Shown here piece by piece: positions 16,068-26,549 of a stretch of 64,000 nt of DNA. Positions within the stretch are counted from its first letter, which is position 1. Each line of letters begins with the position of its first letter. The notes under the pieces are model-generated. The model did no database searches and was not told where the DNA came from. It was given only the letters and a program-made list of their open reading frames with translations. Where the stretch lies: assembly GCF_003851685.1 (NCBI RefSeq), contig NZ_CP027727.1:3844001-3908000 (forward strand), written 5' to 3'. A program made the translations under genes and the position numbers. This stretch comes from Pseudomonas sp. R5-89-07. Its GTDB lineage: Bacteria > Pseudomonadota > Gammaproteobacteria > Pseudomonadales > Pseudomonadaceae.

Positions 16068-19000
16068 ATGGCCAACAACCCACTGAGCAACCTCGCCGCG
16101 GCGCTGACTCGCGATGCCGGCGCCCCGATCCTCCTCACCCGTGACTACCTGATCGCAGGCCTGGCGGATGCCGGCGTCAGCGTTTCTGACAGCCTGGACA
16201 GCGACCTCAACGCGGCCTTCCAATCGCCTGTCGCCGGGTTGTCGATCAGCCTGACAGCGCAAAGCGTGCAACCGCTGAACCCGACCAGCCAAACGTTCAA
16301 GGCCACGGGCGTCAGTGCGCGGTTTCTGCAACAGGACGTGCAGCAGGGGCTGGTGTTGACCTTTGGCCTGAGGGGCATCGTCGGTGCCCAGGCCTTGAGC
16401 CTGGAGGTCGTTACCACGCCGGCCAGTTGGACCTGGTCCGATCTGTCGAATTTTGCCACCGGGATTCCCTTCAAGTGGGCCGTGATCAGCAACGCGGTGT
16501 TCACCTTCAATGACAACCTGGGTCCCTGCCAGGGATTTACCGCCAACCTGACGCCGCCCGCCCAGCTCAGCAATGCGGTCGCGGTGGTGCAGGGCCTGGG
16601 CTTTCCAACCCTCGCCCTGCCCTTTAGCGGCAGCATGGATTTCGCCAAGGTCGACGGGATCGACATCTTCATGCCGACCACGACCCTGCAGGCGGCTTTC
16701 CTCGGCGCGGACAGCGGTTTGAAACTGTTTAATCTGAGTGTCGATGCGCCGGTTTTCGGGTTGATCATCGGCCCGCCGGAACTGCAGGACGGCGACGACC
16801 CGGCGCAAGCCTTCTACGACCAGCAGGTCAGCCTGTATCTGGGCCTCGACCTGAGCCTGACGGACCAGCGCGGTCAATCCATCGACTATCAGATGCGCGC
16901 CCTGGCCCAGATCAACAATGGCAACGCGTTCAATTTCTACCTCGGCCACAGCGACGACGGCAGCGCCCTGTTGACCCCGGCCACGGTCATCGGCCTGCTG
17001 GATAACAACGGCAGTTTTTTCACGGGAACGCCACCGGTCCTGCAGCAGTTCCTTTCCGGGATCGGCCTGCGCAGCCTCAGCCTCAGCGGCGCCACCAGCC
17101 CCAGCCTGGCCCTGAGCAGCGCCAGCGTGACCTTGGGGGCAGACCCGACGGTGATCAATGCCGGGCACCCTTGGGTCCCCTTGCAGGACCCGACCAACCA
17201 GTTGGTTTTCGGCGTCACCGATTTCGAGTTGGTATGGGGCATCAACTTTCTTCCCCAGGGCAGTGCCCATAGTTTTCTGTTCCAGACCCAGTTCCTGTTG
17301 TTACCCGAAGTGTTCAAGGGCAAGACCACCGGAGAAAACGGCCTGTTCTTCGTCCAATTCAATTCCGACCTGCAGTTGCTCGCACGTTTTGACGGTACCG
17401 CCAATCTCAACGACCTGATTGCCACGCTCACCCTGGGTTTGATCCGCATTCCCAAGAGCTTCGTCGATGCCTCGCTGTCCGACGTAGGCCTGAGCCTTGA
17501 CGTGGGCGCCAAGAGCTACGCCTTCAACGCCGGCTTCGAACTGGACCTGAACCTGTTCACGCTCGACGACCAGCCGATACTCTCGGTCACCGACGGTCAG
17601 CTTTATATCAAGGCCACCACCCCCACCAGTGCCAGCGGTATCGCCAATACCGCGCCGGTCACCACTTACCAGGCGGGCATCGGCGGACTGGTCGGCATCG
17701 GGCCGTATTTCGCCAACGCCAGCATCGACTATGACGGCACCCAGTCCCCAGCCACCTGGACAGTGGCCGCACGGCTGGCGCAACCGGTGGATGTGCAACA
17801 GCTGGTCAGCCAATTCCTCAGCTTCGGTGGCGCCTTCACGTTCCCGGACTTCCTGCCTGGCACGCTGCTGGTCGACACGCTTGAGGTGGACGCCACTCTT
17901 GCCACTGGTGCCACGCCGATCGACCGCTACACCGTCGCCGGTAGCCTGCGCTGGACCTTCAACCTGGGCCAGGCCTTCAGCGTCGACACCCTGGCCACCC
18001 TGAGCCTGAGCTACGACGCCAGCAAACCCGCCCAACAGCAGTATAGTGGCAGCGCTACTACGCTGTGGGATTTCAGTTTCCTCAACGACAGCGTGTTGCT
18101 GGGCTATAGCTTCGCGCCCGACAATCAGGGCAGCAATGCCCAATTGAGCCTGTCCTGGGAAGGCTTGACGGCGATTTATCAGGTCGACAGGAAAACCCTG
18201 ACCTTCACCTTGGAAAACTGGAGCCTGGGGCGCCTGATCCAGAAACTCATGCAGTCCCTGGGCGACCCCTACTTTACGCTCGACTCACCCTGGGACGTGC
18301 TCAACCAGGTTTCCCTCGACGGCCTGTCACTGGTCATCAACCTGCAAACCAGTAACGGCAGCACGCCGACCATCGCCGCCAAATACACCCTGGCGAGCAA
18401 AATTGACCTGGGTTTCATGAGCATCGACGGCCTGGTGTTCGAACGCAAGAAGGTCGACGGCGTCGACAAAATCACCCTGGGCATCGACGGCTCCTCTGTG
18501 TTCAAAGGCAACAATCCCGAGGAACAACAGGATTGGAGCAACCTGCTGGATCCCCAGAAAGGCCAGCCCGTGGACAAGCTGCCTTCGGTTCCGGGCCAAG
18601 GTACGGACTATTTCAGCCTACCGTTGCTGGTACTTGGCCAACGCGTGGCCATCAGTGGCTACGACAGCTTCGCCAATACCAAAGCGGTGATCGACGCCTT
18701 GAAAGCGGTGCCTTCAACGACCGGTTCCAGCAACCCGCTGAACCCTGGCGACAGCGGCACCAAGGGCACGCCGTACTACAACCGCAACAGCGACTGGCTG
18801 ATCGCCGGGCAACTGTTGCTGCTCAAGACCGGCAAGGACTGGACCGTCGACCTGATGCTGGTGTTCAACGACCCCAACCTCTACGGCCTGCGCATGGCCC
18901 TTGCCGGAGAGAAAGCCAAGGCGCTGGGTAATCTGGTGCTCGACATCCTCTACAAGAAAATCACCGACGATGTGGGCGTCTACCAGATCGAATGGACCTT

Positions 19001-22000
19001 TCCCGACAGCATCCGCAACCTGAACTTCGGTGCGGTATCGATCGTGCTGCCGGAAATTGGAGTGAAGATCTATACCAATGGCGATTTTTTCGTCGATATC
19101 GGCTTCCCCTACAATCTCGACTTTAGCCGTTCGTTCTCGATTAGCGCGATCGTCTACGGCGTACCAGTGCTGGGTGCCGGTGGTTTCTACCTGGGCAAGC
19201 TCTCGTCGGTCACCGCGACCCAGGTTCCGAAGACCACCCAGGGCACCTTCGACCCGGTGATCGTCTTCGGCCTGGGTCTGCAACTGGGCCTGGGCTACAA
19301 CTTCGTCAAGGGGCCGCTCAAGGCCGGCTTCGCGCTGACCGTATTCGGCATCCTGGAGGGCACCATCGCCGCCTTTCACGCCTATCGCCCGTCCACCGCT
19401 CTGGTCACGGCCAACAGCAGTGTGCAGGACGACTACTACTTCAAGATCCAGGGCACCGTCGGGGTCATCGGCCTGCTCTACGGCAGCATCGACTTCGCCA
19501 TTATTTCGGCGGCGGTCAACGTGCGTATCACCCTGTCGCTCTCCCTGACGTACGAAAGCTACATGCCAATTCCTATCGCCGCCCGAGCCACAGTGGAAGT
19601 CAGCGTCAAGGTCAAGATCGACCTGGGATTGTTCAGTTTCAGCATCAGCTTTTCCTTCCATGCCGACGTCTCGGCACGCTTTGAGATCAATGCCCTCAAC
19701 AGCGGCCCGGCCCCCTGGGCCGAGCCGACCGCGTTGCTGGCTCGCCAGGCTCGGCATCTGCAACTCGCCGCCCAGCGACGGGCCGTCAAACCCAAGGCAA
19801 TGTCGGTGCCGCGCAGTGCAACCAAGCCGGCATTGAACCTGTACGCGACGCCGCAATTCACCGTGATGTGCAACGAAGGCGTGAACAGCTACAGCGGCCA
19901 GCAAGGTGCTTTCGTGTTCCTGTTGACCATGGACGCACCGTCCCCGACTCAACCGACACGGCAGGCGGTTGGCGCCAGTAGTTTCGAGCGCTTGTGCGCA
20001 GATTACCTGCCGTGGCTGATCGGCACCCTGGGCTCAGCCAGAAGCGAGCAGGACACCCTGGCCGACATCCTTGGCACGTTGGTGGACAAGGCCCTGCTGG
20101 AGGTGGATATCGAACGCCTCGCCGACCTGGCCAACCCGCCGTTCGGCATCAGCGAGTTGCTGACGTTCCTGTCGTCCTTCGACGTCAGCATCACGTTGCC
20201 CGACGCTGCCAACCAGGCGCAGATCAAGCAGGTGCTGGAGGCCGGCTCGGTGCTGTTCCCGGTCTTCGACGGCCTGTCGCTGGACGTCCCCCTGGCGAAC
20301 GCCGGTAGCGCGACCCTGGACTTTCTCCAGTACGTGGGCACCAACAGCACCTACCGCAGCAACGTCGCGCAGTTATTCAAGGAACTGGCGGCGGTTATCA
20401 CGACCAAGGATGAACGCCGCGCGCCGCCGCTGCGCGCCGCGGACGATGATAACGAATCGATGGCCGCCGTGATTTTTACCGATGCCTTCATGGTCATCGG
20501 CCGCCAACTGTTGCAGGTTGCCCTCAATGCCTTTGACGACTACGCCTATGCCACGGCCAACGGCAACTCCATCGAACAGATCCTGCAATGGACCAATGAA
20601 GCTCGCGGCAACAGCCTGACCCTCGACGATATTGTCCGGCCCAACGGCGAAGTCGCCTTGACTGATGGGCTGACGCTGGACATCCCCCTGCCGGCCTATA
20701 CCCTGCAAAGCAGCGACACCCTGGCAACAGTCGCACGGGCCTGGTCCGACAGCGCCGTGCCAGCCCGTTGGACGACCACCGCGGCGGGTTTGATCCTGGC
20801 CAACGGCAACTCGACGGTGATTGCCGCCGGTCAACTCATCAGCCTGATGGCGGGCAACGATATTCACCAATACACCACGGGCCCCGGGGAAACGTTCAAC
20901 AGCCTGGCCAGGGCCCTGGGTATCGACCTGCCGGTACTGGCCCGGGACAACGCGCTCTACACCATGGCCGGCCTGCTGTTGCCGGGCCAACCGTTGCTGC
21001 TGCCGAGCCTGGCGTACCAGACCGCCGCTGGCGACAGTCTGAACAGCAGCAGCGCACGCTTTGGCGTGAATACCATGGCCCTGTTCAGTGATCCGCTGTC
21101 TGGCAACCTCAGTGTCGGACCGCTATTCGCCACGCAGCAGATCACCCTGACAGCCCTCGATAGCCTCTTTACCCAAGACCTGTGGGCCGTGGTGGTGGGC
21201 ACCGATCAACTGGCCCAGTTGGCGGGCATGCTTTCGCGCTTCCTGGCCTATGGCCTGCGCCTGCCGTCAAACCCGGCGGGCATGGGTGGCTTGAGCCTGG
21301 GCGCGCAATTCCTCTACCCAAACAACCAGAGCGCCTATGGTCTCTATCAACTGACCGGCCAGCAGTTCCCCACGCCAACCGACCAGATGCCCGGGACTGA
21401 CTTCCCCATCAGCCTGAGCCGCAACGCCAGCAGCCATGGTGTCGACTTGTCGTTCGTCAAGATCGCCGGCGGCAGCAGCGGCTCAATGAACCTGAACGAG
21501 GCCTACAGCAACCTTTGCGTGGTGCTGGCCTACGCGCAACAAGGCAAGTTCCAGCCGGCACCGAGCATCAGCCTGCTGCCGACCGTCGCCCGCAGCCCGA
21601 AAGACTATGCGGTTAAAAGCGTCTCCCTGTGGTCAACCGCCGACCTCCAGCAACTGCGTGACCTCTGCCAGCCGAACCTGCGCGCCTCAACCGAAGAGGC
21701 GCCCAGCGTGCAACCCCTACTCTGGTCCCTGCCGGATGGCCTGGTCCTACTGAGCAACCAGCGGGTGGGCTGTCTCGCCCCGCAACTGCCTGATCTCTCG
21801 CAGCAACTGCCCTACCTGCCGGCCTTCACCCCTTGGGAAGTTTCAACCGACCCCGCAACCCTCGAAACGACGCGCCGCGAAATAGTCTCCTACAGCTACG
21901 CGACCCGGGTCGACTTCACCATCAAGCGGCTGCCCCAGGCCGAGCCCGGCGTCATCGCCAGCGACGGCAGCAGCCTGTCTTATACCTACCAACTGCTGGG

Positions 22001-25000
22001 CCCTTCAGCCACCGATGCACAATTGCTGGAGCGTCTGTTGAGCGCAGTGAGCGAGTTGGGTACGTCAATCATCAGCGGCCAGTTCCTGCTGATGCCCCAG
22101 GGCAATGCCAAGGCCAGCAACCTGCTGAGTCAGGCACAGAGCGACTTCCTCGCGTTTCTGACCCAGACCAACCTGTCAACCGAAACCAACCCGCCACCCG
22201 ACTTGATGACCCCGCGCACGGCCGACGACGCTGGGCCGCGCGGTATCCTCAACCCCCCTCAGGAAGTGGTGAAACTGCTCTGGGAACTGTCTACCGTCCG
22301 TTCGGGCGGCTACTACTTGAGCTATTACGACGTGATCGCCGCCAGCGGGTTGCCCGATGGGATTTTCGACGACAGTGGCACGGCGACCCTGACGCTGGTA
22401 GTGACCTATCCACGCGGCGCCCTGCAAGGCCGCCTGTGCAACTTCATCAACGCCTTTGTCACCACCGATACGGTGATCCAGCAAGGCAGCCACATGGCCC
22501 TGCGCTCGACCAGCACCGTAGGGCTCAGCCAGCCGACCCGCGCCAGCGACAGCCTGGAAAGCCTGGCGACGTTCTACGGTATCGGCTCCGGACGCATTGC
22601 CGAACTCAATCCGGGCGCAACACTGACCACCAACGCACAGGTACCGATAGACGGCATCATCCACTTGGTGACACCGGCCGACGCCAGCGCAGGCAATGGC
22701 GTGCCCGCGGCAATTCTCGACAATCTGGCCCGCTACTACTCGGTGGGGGCACTGCAACCGGTCACCGCCGCGCAGATCGCGGCCCTCAACCCCGGCGTCA
22801 GCGCTGCCAGCACCGTGGCGCTGTTCATCCCGGCTCTGGTCTATATCGTTGACGGCAGCCTTGCACCGGGCAACAGCCTGCAGTCCCTGGCCGATTACTA
22901 CGGGCTCGATCTCGAAGCACTGGCGGTCGGTGCCGAGCGAGTAGTCGGGCTGCTGGTCAGTGGCAGCGCATTGACCCTTGATACCCGCACCTTCGATTTG
23001 CAAGCGGTGTTCAACCAAGGCAATGCCGCTTTCAGTGTCCTGCGTGACAACCCGCCACCGGTGGACTCCCCGAGTGTGGACCCAGACGGTTATGCCAGTG
23101 CCTATCTGTACAACCTTTACTCGGTGCTGAGTGCAGGCATCGACGGCTCGCCCTGGTTCAGCGCCAGCGACCTGGCCCTGCCCTTCGGGCCACAGCGGCC
23201 GGACATTGGGGCGGATGAACTTGAGGCGCAAAGCCATCGTCGAGCCATGCGCAACCTGCAGAGCCGACGCGAGGCCCTCAACGCCCTGGCCGAGGACAGC
23301 CAGTACACCTATCAGCAAACCCTTGGCCTGGCACGCCGCGCTACCAGCAATGCCGCCCCGCAGCCGGTGGACCCAGGCCTGCCGGCCGCCTCCGACAACC
23401 CCTATCGAGGGGTGGGCAGCTTCGCCCAGGTGAACCTCTCCTGGCTGGACATCTTTGGCAACATCACAGTGACGCCCTTCCAGCAGCCGCCGGCCGGCTA
23501 CAGTGGCAGCCTCAACCATCCCCCACTGCCGTTGCGCTACAACGATCGCCTGATCGCCCTGTCGGCCTGGCCCAACACCCGCGCCTTCTACGCCTATGAA
23601 GCCGCTGCCGGCGGTGTGCAACTGGTTATCCATCTGAGCCTCGACACCTCCAGTTACGACCCGGCAGGCGGCGGCGACATCAAGGTCCAGGCAGGTAAGG
23701 ATCTGGAAATGTTCAGCCTGATCTACTACCAACTGAACCAGTCCTACCAGGACTTGAACCTGCCCTGGTGCAACGGCCGCGCGGTCAGCGTGGAACTGCT
23801 CAACAGCCTGTTCGCCCAGCCACTGAGCCAGCTCGACGTCAGCCAGTCGCAGCCGTTGCTGGACTACATCAACGGGGTGATTCTGTACCTCGGCCAATTG
23901 ATCCAGGGCGCCACTGCAACACCGCCGACTACCGTGCGCCTGTGCCTGGCGGTGGATATCGATAGCCTCGCGCCCGGCTCGATCCTGCCCCTGAGCCTGA
24001 CCCTCAGCCTGCGGCGCGTCTCGACCCTGGTGGCGCCGGATGTCGCCGGCCTGGCAGGCGGCGTGGCGGTGGCCAGTACCCTGCTGCCGGTCCCCGATCC
24101 AGCGACGGCCAGCACCAGTGGATATAGCGTGTTCGCCGCAGCCTTCGAGGCGCTGTTCCTGCGCCCCGGCGCCTGGCTGACCCGGGTCGGCAGCGGCACC
24201 GCAGACCCCGGCAGCACGCCGGACGGACGCAGCCAGACGCTGTGGGCCGTTCGTTTCGCCGAGCAGGATGGCGCGGCAGGTATTCGCTACCGCATCGATC
24301 CGGTCCCAGGCTACTTCGCAGCCCGGCCGATCGCTAACAGCCTGACCTCCGACAGCGTGCAGATCTACCCCACCTACCGGCCGGACCAGCCGTTCCCTGG
24401 CGATGAGCTGGCGACACTCAACCTCACTGGCGTCGATCAGAACCTCTGGTTCGAAACCGCCCTCAAGGCCATCGACGGCTTCCTGTCACCGACCTATGCC
24501 CCCTCAGTGTTCCTGCTCGATACCCTGCTCGGCAGCAAGGACCCGCTCAAGGACGGTAATCTCGGCAAAATCCTCAGCGCCAAGCAGGTGCTGGCTGACG
24601 ATATCGCGTCCACCCTGGAACCGGTGCTATCGGCAGGTCCGCAAGACGGGGCAACCCGCGCCGCAGCGGCTGAAAAATTGCGCCAGACCTTGCTCAACCA
24701 GCTGTACTCGGCCTACAGCACCACCGCTATCGTCGGCTTCTGCGTGCAAGGCAGCGCGACCGACCAAACGTTGTCGCTGTACGGCCAGCCGAGCGCTTCG
24801 GGCTCCAGTCAGTCAACGCCCGGCACAGGGAACGACAACTACGCCTTTGGCAGCGGCCGCATTCGCTTGCAGGCTTCGGTTGGCGAAAGCGCCCTTGCGT
24901 TTGTGTTCAATTCGCGCAACGAGGCAGCAAGGAGCTATGTACCACTGGAACTGGCGTTGCAGGTCAGTCACTTGGAACACGACATGCGCAGCGTTCCGGG

Positions 25001-26480
25001 GATCAGCGGCTACGCCCAATCGAACTGGATCTCATTGATCAGCGGGCCGTTGGTGATCCCCTTGGCCGGGGGGCAGACCATGAACCTGCCGGTGCTGCTG
25101 CGAGCCTTGCCTGAACCACCGACGGTCCAAAGCCAGACAGCGACAGCCTGGGCACAGCCAGCACAAAGTGCCTGCGACCTGAGCAAGTGGACTTATGCCT
25201 TTGACTCCCTGGTCCGGGGTGCCGCCCAGGACAGCCTCAACGTCGCCATAGCCCTGAACACCCCGACAACCAACGGCGCGCTGCGCAGCACTGGTAAAAG
25301 CCTGGTCGCCGCATTGGCCCAGTTCGTCACCGTTTACCCGAGCATCGAAGTGGCCATGCAGCAAAGCCTCACCGGGATCAATGTCAGCCAGCCGACCGAG
25401 CTGCAAATCGCCGCGGCCCAGCATGCGGTGGCGGCCTTCGTGTACATCGTCCAGGAGGTCACCGATGCCTACCACGCCTGGGCCAATCCGATCCGCAGTA
25501 AAACCACATTTGTGCCGCCCCAGGCCCTGACCTGCGCCTTCAGCCAGGTGCTCGCCGCGGTGACAATCGACGGGCGAGAGGCGGCCGAGACCCTGTTGCT
25601 GGACATGACCATCAACGATGTGGCGGCCAGCTACGATCCAGGTACCGGCCGAACCAGCGCCACCCTCGCCCAATGGGGCGAGGTCAGCCTGCCGGCCCCA
25701 CGGGTGGAAATAGATCCGACGCAGTACGAGGCGGTGAGCGTCATCGATCCGGACAACCCCGGATTGATCGCCTACCGTTATCGCCTCAAGGGGGCCGTGC
25801 CGGCAAAATGGCTCGATTACGCGCAAGCGCTGCTGGTCAACGAGCGCCACACCAGCCTGCCGGCCCTCAATGTGTTCGATCATCAAGACGCGTGGGCTTC
25901 GCTGTCGGTGGAGCGCAACCGCATCCTGTTCCCCGCCGCGCAGATCGGCACTTTGCAGACCAATCCGCTGTTCCGCTTCTCCACACCGGTCGTGCGCTTT
26001 GTCGACAGCATCAGCCCCCACATCACACAGGACAGCTTCTCCCTGGACAGCCTGCCAGTGGCGAATGCAAGTCTGGACGACTACTTGAATGCGTTTTTTG
26101 CCGCCCTGGGTTCAGGCAGCAACGGCACCACGGTCCAGGTGGGCATGGAGGGGCGCTACAGCTACGACATCGCAGGGCAGGGAGTCGTCGCGCGCACCGT
26201 GCTGCCGGCCGCGCTGATGTTGCCGGTGACCACTTCGCTGAACAACCCGCCCGCCTTCATCAGCACGTTCAGCCAGGCCATCGATCGCTGGCGCCTGGCC
26301 GAAAAAGCCACGGTCCAGGGCAACGCACGGGTCGACCTGACCCTACGCGCGTTCAGCGCCGACGATCCGACCCAACTGGCACAGGGAGCACTGCCCTCAG
26401 ACAACCAACCGCCATTGCTGAGCATCGAAAATCTCTGGATATCAGCCAACAAGGTTCCCCCGGGACAAGGAGGTCTATGA
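16068..26480 (+). CDS. Giant 3470-aa protein with beta-rich N-terminal half and two LysM-like clusters
   Basis: The ATG at 16068 has a strong AAGGAG seven bases upstream. No signal peptide. Residues 1-1050 are repeated beta-strand segments. Residues about 1060-1210 are extremely hydrophobic and Gly-rich with alternating strands (FGLGLQLGLGYNFVKGPLKA, VEVSVKVKIDLGLFSFSISF), a region that recalls DUF6603 proteins. Three LysM-like repeats lie at about 1540-1690 (YTLQSSDTLATVARAW, YTTGPGETFNSLARALGID, YQTAAGDSLNSSSARFGV). Two or three more are at about 2150-2300 (ASDSLESLATFYGI..IAELNPG, PGNSLQSLADYYGLDLEAL). LysM binds N-acetylglucosamine polymers such as peptidoglycan. The last 1100 residues are unassigned. 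It is continuous with no internal stop, so it is probably a maintained gene. Function unknown. Confidence 0.85.
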   Translation: MANNPLSNLAAALTRDAGAPILLTRDYLIAGLADAGVSVSDSLDSDLNAAFQSPVAGLSISLTAQSVQPLNPTSQTFKATGVSARFLQQDVQQGLVLTFGLRGIVGAQALSLEVVTTPASWTWSDLSNFATGIPFKWAVISNAVFTFNDNLGPCQGFTANLTPPAQLSNAVAVVQGLGFPTLALPFSGSMDFAKVDGIDIFMPTTTLQAAFLGADSGLKLFNLSVDAPVFGLIIGPPELQDGDDPAQAFYDQQVSLYLGLDLSLTDQRGQSIDYQMRALAQINNGNAFNFYLGHSDDGSALLTPATVIGLLDNNGSFFTGTPPVLQQFLSGIGLRSLSLSGATSPSLALSSASVTLGADPTVINAGHPWVPLQDPTNQLVFGVTDFELVWGINFLPQGSAHSFLFQTQFLLLPEVFKGKTTGENGLFFVQFNSDLQLLARFDGTANLNDLIATLTLGLIRIPKSFVDASLSDVGLSLDVGAKSYAFNAGFELDLNLFTLDDQPILSVTDGQLYIKATTPTSASGIANTAPVTTYQAGIGGLVGIGPYFANASIDYDGTQSPATWTVAARLAQPVDVQQLVSQFLSFGGAFTFPDFLPGTLLVDTLEVDATLATGATPIDRYTVAGSLRWTFNLGQAFSVDTLATLSLSYDASKPAQQQYSGSATTLWDFSFLNDSVLLGYSFAPDNQGSNAQLSLSWEGLTAIYQVDRKTLTFTLENWSLGRLIQKLMQSLGDPYFTLDSPWDVLNQVSLDGLSLVINLQTSNGSTPTIAAKYTLASKIDLGFMSIDGLVFERKKVDGVDKITLGIDGSSVFKGNNPEEQQDWSNLLDPQKGQPVDKLPSVPGQGTDYFSLPLLVLGQRVAISGYDSFANTKAVIDALKAVPSTTGSSNPLNPGDSGTKGTPYYNRNSDWLIAGQLLLLKTGKDWTVDLMLVFNDPNLYGLRMALAGEKAKALGNLVLDILYKKITDDVGVYQIEWTFPDSIRNLNFGAVSIVLPEIGVKIYTNGDFFVDIGFPYNLDFSRSFSISAIVYGVPVLGAGGFYLGKLSSVTATQVPKTTQGTFDPVIVFGLGLQLGLGYNFVKGPLKAGFALTVFGILEGTIAAFHAYRPSTALVTANSSVQDDYYFKIQGTVGVIGLLYGSIDFAIISAAVNVRITLSLSLTYESYMPIPIAARATVEVSVKVKIDLGLFSFSISFSFHADVSARFEINALNSGPAPWAEPTALLARQARHLQLAAQRRAVKPKAMSVPRSATKPALNLYATPQFTVMCNEGVNSYSGQQGAFVFLLTMDAPSPTQPTRQAVGASSFERLCADYLPWLIGTLGSARSEQDTLADILGTLVDKALLEVDIERLADLANPPFGISELLTFLSSFDVSITLPDAANQAQIKQVLEAGSVLFPVFDGLSLDVPLANAGSATLDFLQYVGTNSTYRSNVAQLFKELAAVITTKDERRAPPLRAADDDNESMAAVIFTDAFMVIGRQLLQVALNAFDDYAYATANGNSIEQILQWTNEARGNSLTLDDIVRPNGEVALTDGLTLDIPLPAYTLQSSDTLATVARAWSDSAVPARWTTTAAGLILANGNSTVIAAGQLISLMAGNDIHQYTTGPGETFNSLARALGIDLPVLARDNALYTMAGLLLPGQPLLLPSLAYQTAAGDSLNSSSARFGVNTMALFSDPLSGNLSVGPLFATQQITLTALDSLFTQDLWAVVVGTDQLAQLAGMLSRFLAYGLRLPSNPAGMGGLSLGAQFLYPNNQSAYGLYQLTGQQFPTPTDQMPGTDFPISLSRNASSHGVDLSFVKIAGGSSGSMNLNEAYSNLCVVLAYAQQGKFQPAPSISLLPTVARSPKDYAVKSVSLWSTADLQQLRDLCQPNLRASTEEAPSVQPLLWSLPDGLVLLSNQRVGCLAPQLPDLSQQLPYLPAFTPWEVSTDPATLETTRREIVSYSYATRVDFTIKRLPQAEPGVIASDGSSLSYTYQLLGPSATDAQLLERLLSAVSELGTSIISGQFLLMPQGNAKASNLLSQAQSDFLAFLTQTNLSTETNPPPDLMTPRTADDAGPRGILNPPQEVVKLLWELSTVRSGGYYLSYYDVIAASGLPDGIFDDSGTATLTLVVTYPRGALQGRLCNFINAFVTTDTVIQQGSHMALRSTSTVGLSQPTRASDSLESLATFYGIGSGRIAELNPGATLTTNAQVPIDGIIHLVTPADASAGNGVPAAILDNLARYYSVGALQPVTAAQIAALNPGVSAASTVALFIPALVYIVDGSLAPGNSLQSLADYYGLDLEALAVGAERVVGLLVSGSALTLDTRTFDLQAVFNQGNAAFSVLRDNPPPVDSPSVDPDGYASAYLYNLYSVLSAGIDGSPWFSASDLALPFGPQRPDIGADELEAQSHRRAMRNLQSRREALNALAEDSQYTYQQTLGLARRATSNAAPQPVDPGLPAASDNPYRGVGSFAQVNLSWLDIFGNITVTPFQQPPAGYSGSLNHPPLPLRYNDRLIALSAWPNTRAFYAYEAAAGGVQLVIHLSLDTSSYDPAGGGDIKVQAGKDLEMFSLIYYQLNQSYQDLNLPWCNGRAVSVELLNSLFAQPLSQLDVSQSQPLLDYINGVILYLGQLIQGATATPPTTVRLCLAVDIDSLAPGSILPLSLTLSLRRVSTLVAPDVAGLAGGVAVASTLLPVPDPATASTSGYSVFAAAFEALFLRPGAWLTRVGSGTADPGSTPDGRSQTLWAVRFAEQDGAAGIRYRIDPVPGYFAARPIANSLTSDSVQIYPTYRPDQPFPGDELATLNLTGVDQNLWFETALKAIDGFLSPTYAPSVFLLDTLLGSKDPLKDGNLGKILSAKQVLADDIASTLEPVLSAGPQDGATRAAAAEKLRQTLLNQLYSAYSTTAIVGFCVQGSATDQTLSLYGQPSASGSSQSTPGTGNDNYAFGSGRIRLQASVGESALAFVFNSRNEAARSYVPLELALQVSHLEHDMRSVPGISGYAQSNWISLISGPLVIPLAGGQTMNLPVLLRALPEPPTVQSQTATAWAQPAQSACDLSKWTYAFDSLVRGAAQDSLNVAIALNTPTTNGALRSTGKSLVAALAQFVTVYPSIEVAMQQSLTGINVSQPTELQIAAAQHAVAAFVYIVQEVTDAYHAWANPIRSKTTFVPPQALTCAFSQVLAAVTIDGREAAETLLLDMTINDVAASYDPGTGRTSATLAQWGEVSLPAPRVEIDPTQYEAVSVIDPDNPGLIAYRYRLKGAVPAKWLDYAQALLVNERHTSLPALNVFDHQDAWASLSVERNRILFPAAQIGTLQTNPLFRFSTPVVRFVDSISPHITQDSFSLDSLPVANASLDDYLNAFFAALGSGSNGTTVQVGMEGRYSYDIAGQGVVARTVLPAALMLPVTTSLNNPPAFISTFSQAIDRWRLAEKATVQGNARVDLTLRAFSADDPTQLAQGALPSDNQPPLLSIENLWISANKVPPGQGGL

Positions 26481-26509
26481 GGCGAAAATGCACTGAGTAC
26501 GGTAGATGA
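26477..26509 (+). other. Ten-codon mini-ORF overlapping the end of the giant gene
   Basis: A perfect AAGGAGGT at 26467-26474 sits just before an ATG that overlaps the giant gene's stop as ATGA. The reading frame encodes only MRRKCTEYGR. Spacing from AGGAGG to ATG is three bases, shorter than ideal. It could be a leader or coupling peptide for the repeat gene 40 bases later, the start of a lost gene, or chance. Confidence 0.3.
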
Positions 26510-26549
26510 CATTGACAGGCTTAAACTCAAACATATTGGAGTACACCTT

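Noticed and set aside
22176..23897. 573-codon antisense frame inside the giant gene
   Set aside because: The plus-strand frame is continuous for 3470 codons with LysM-like text. The antisense product is rich in Gln, His and Arg, typical of GC shadow frames.
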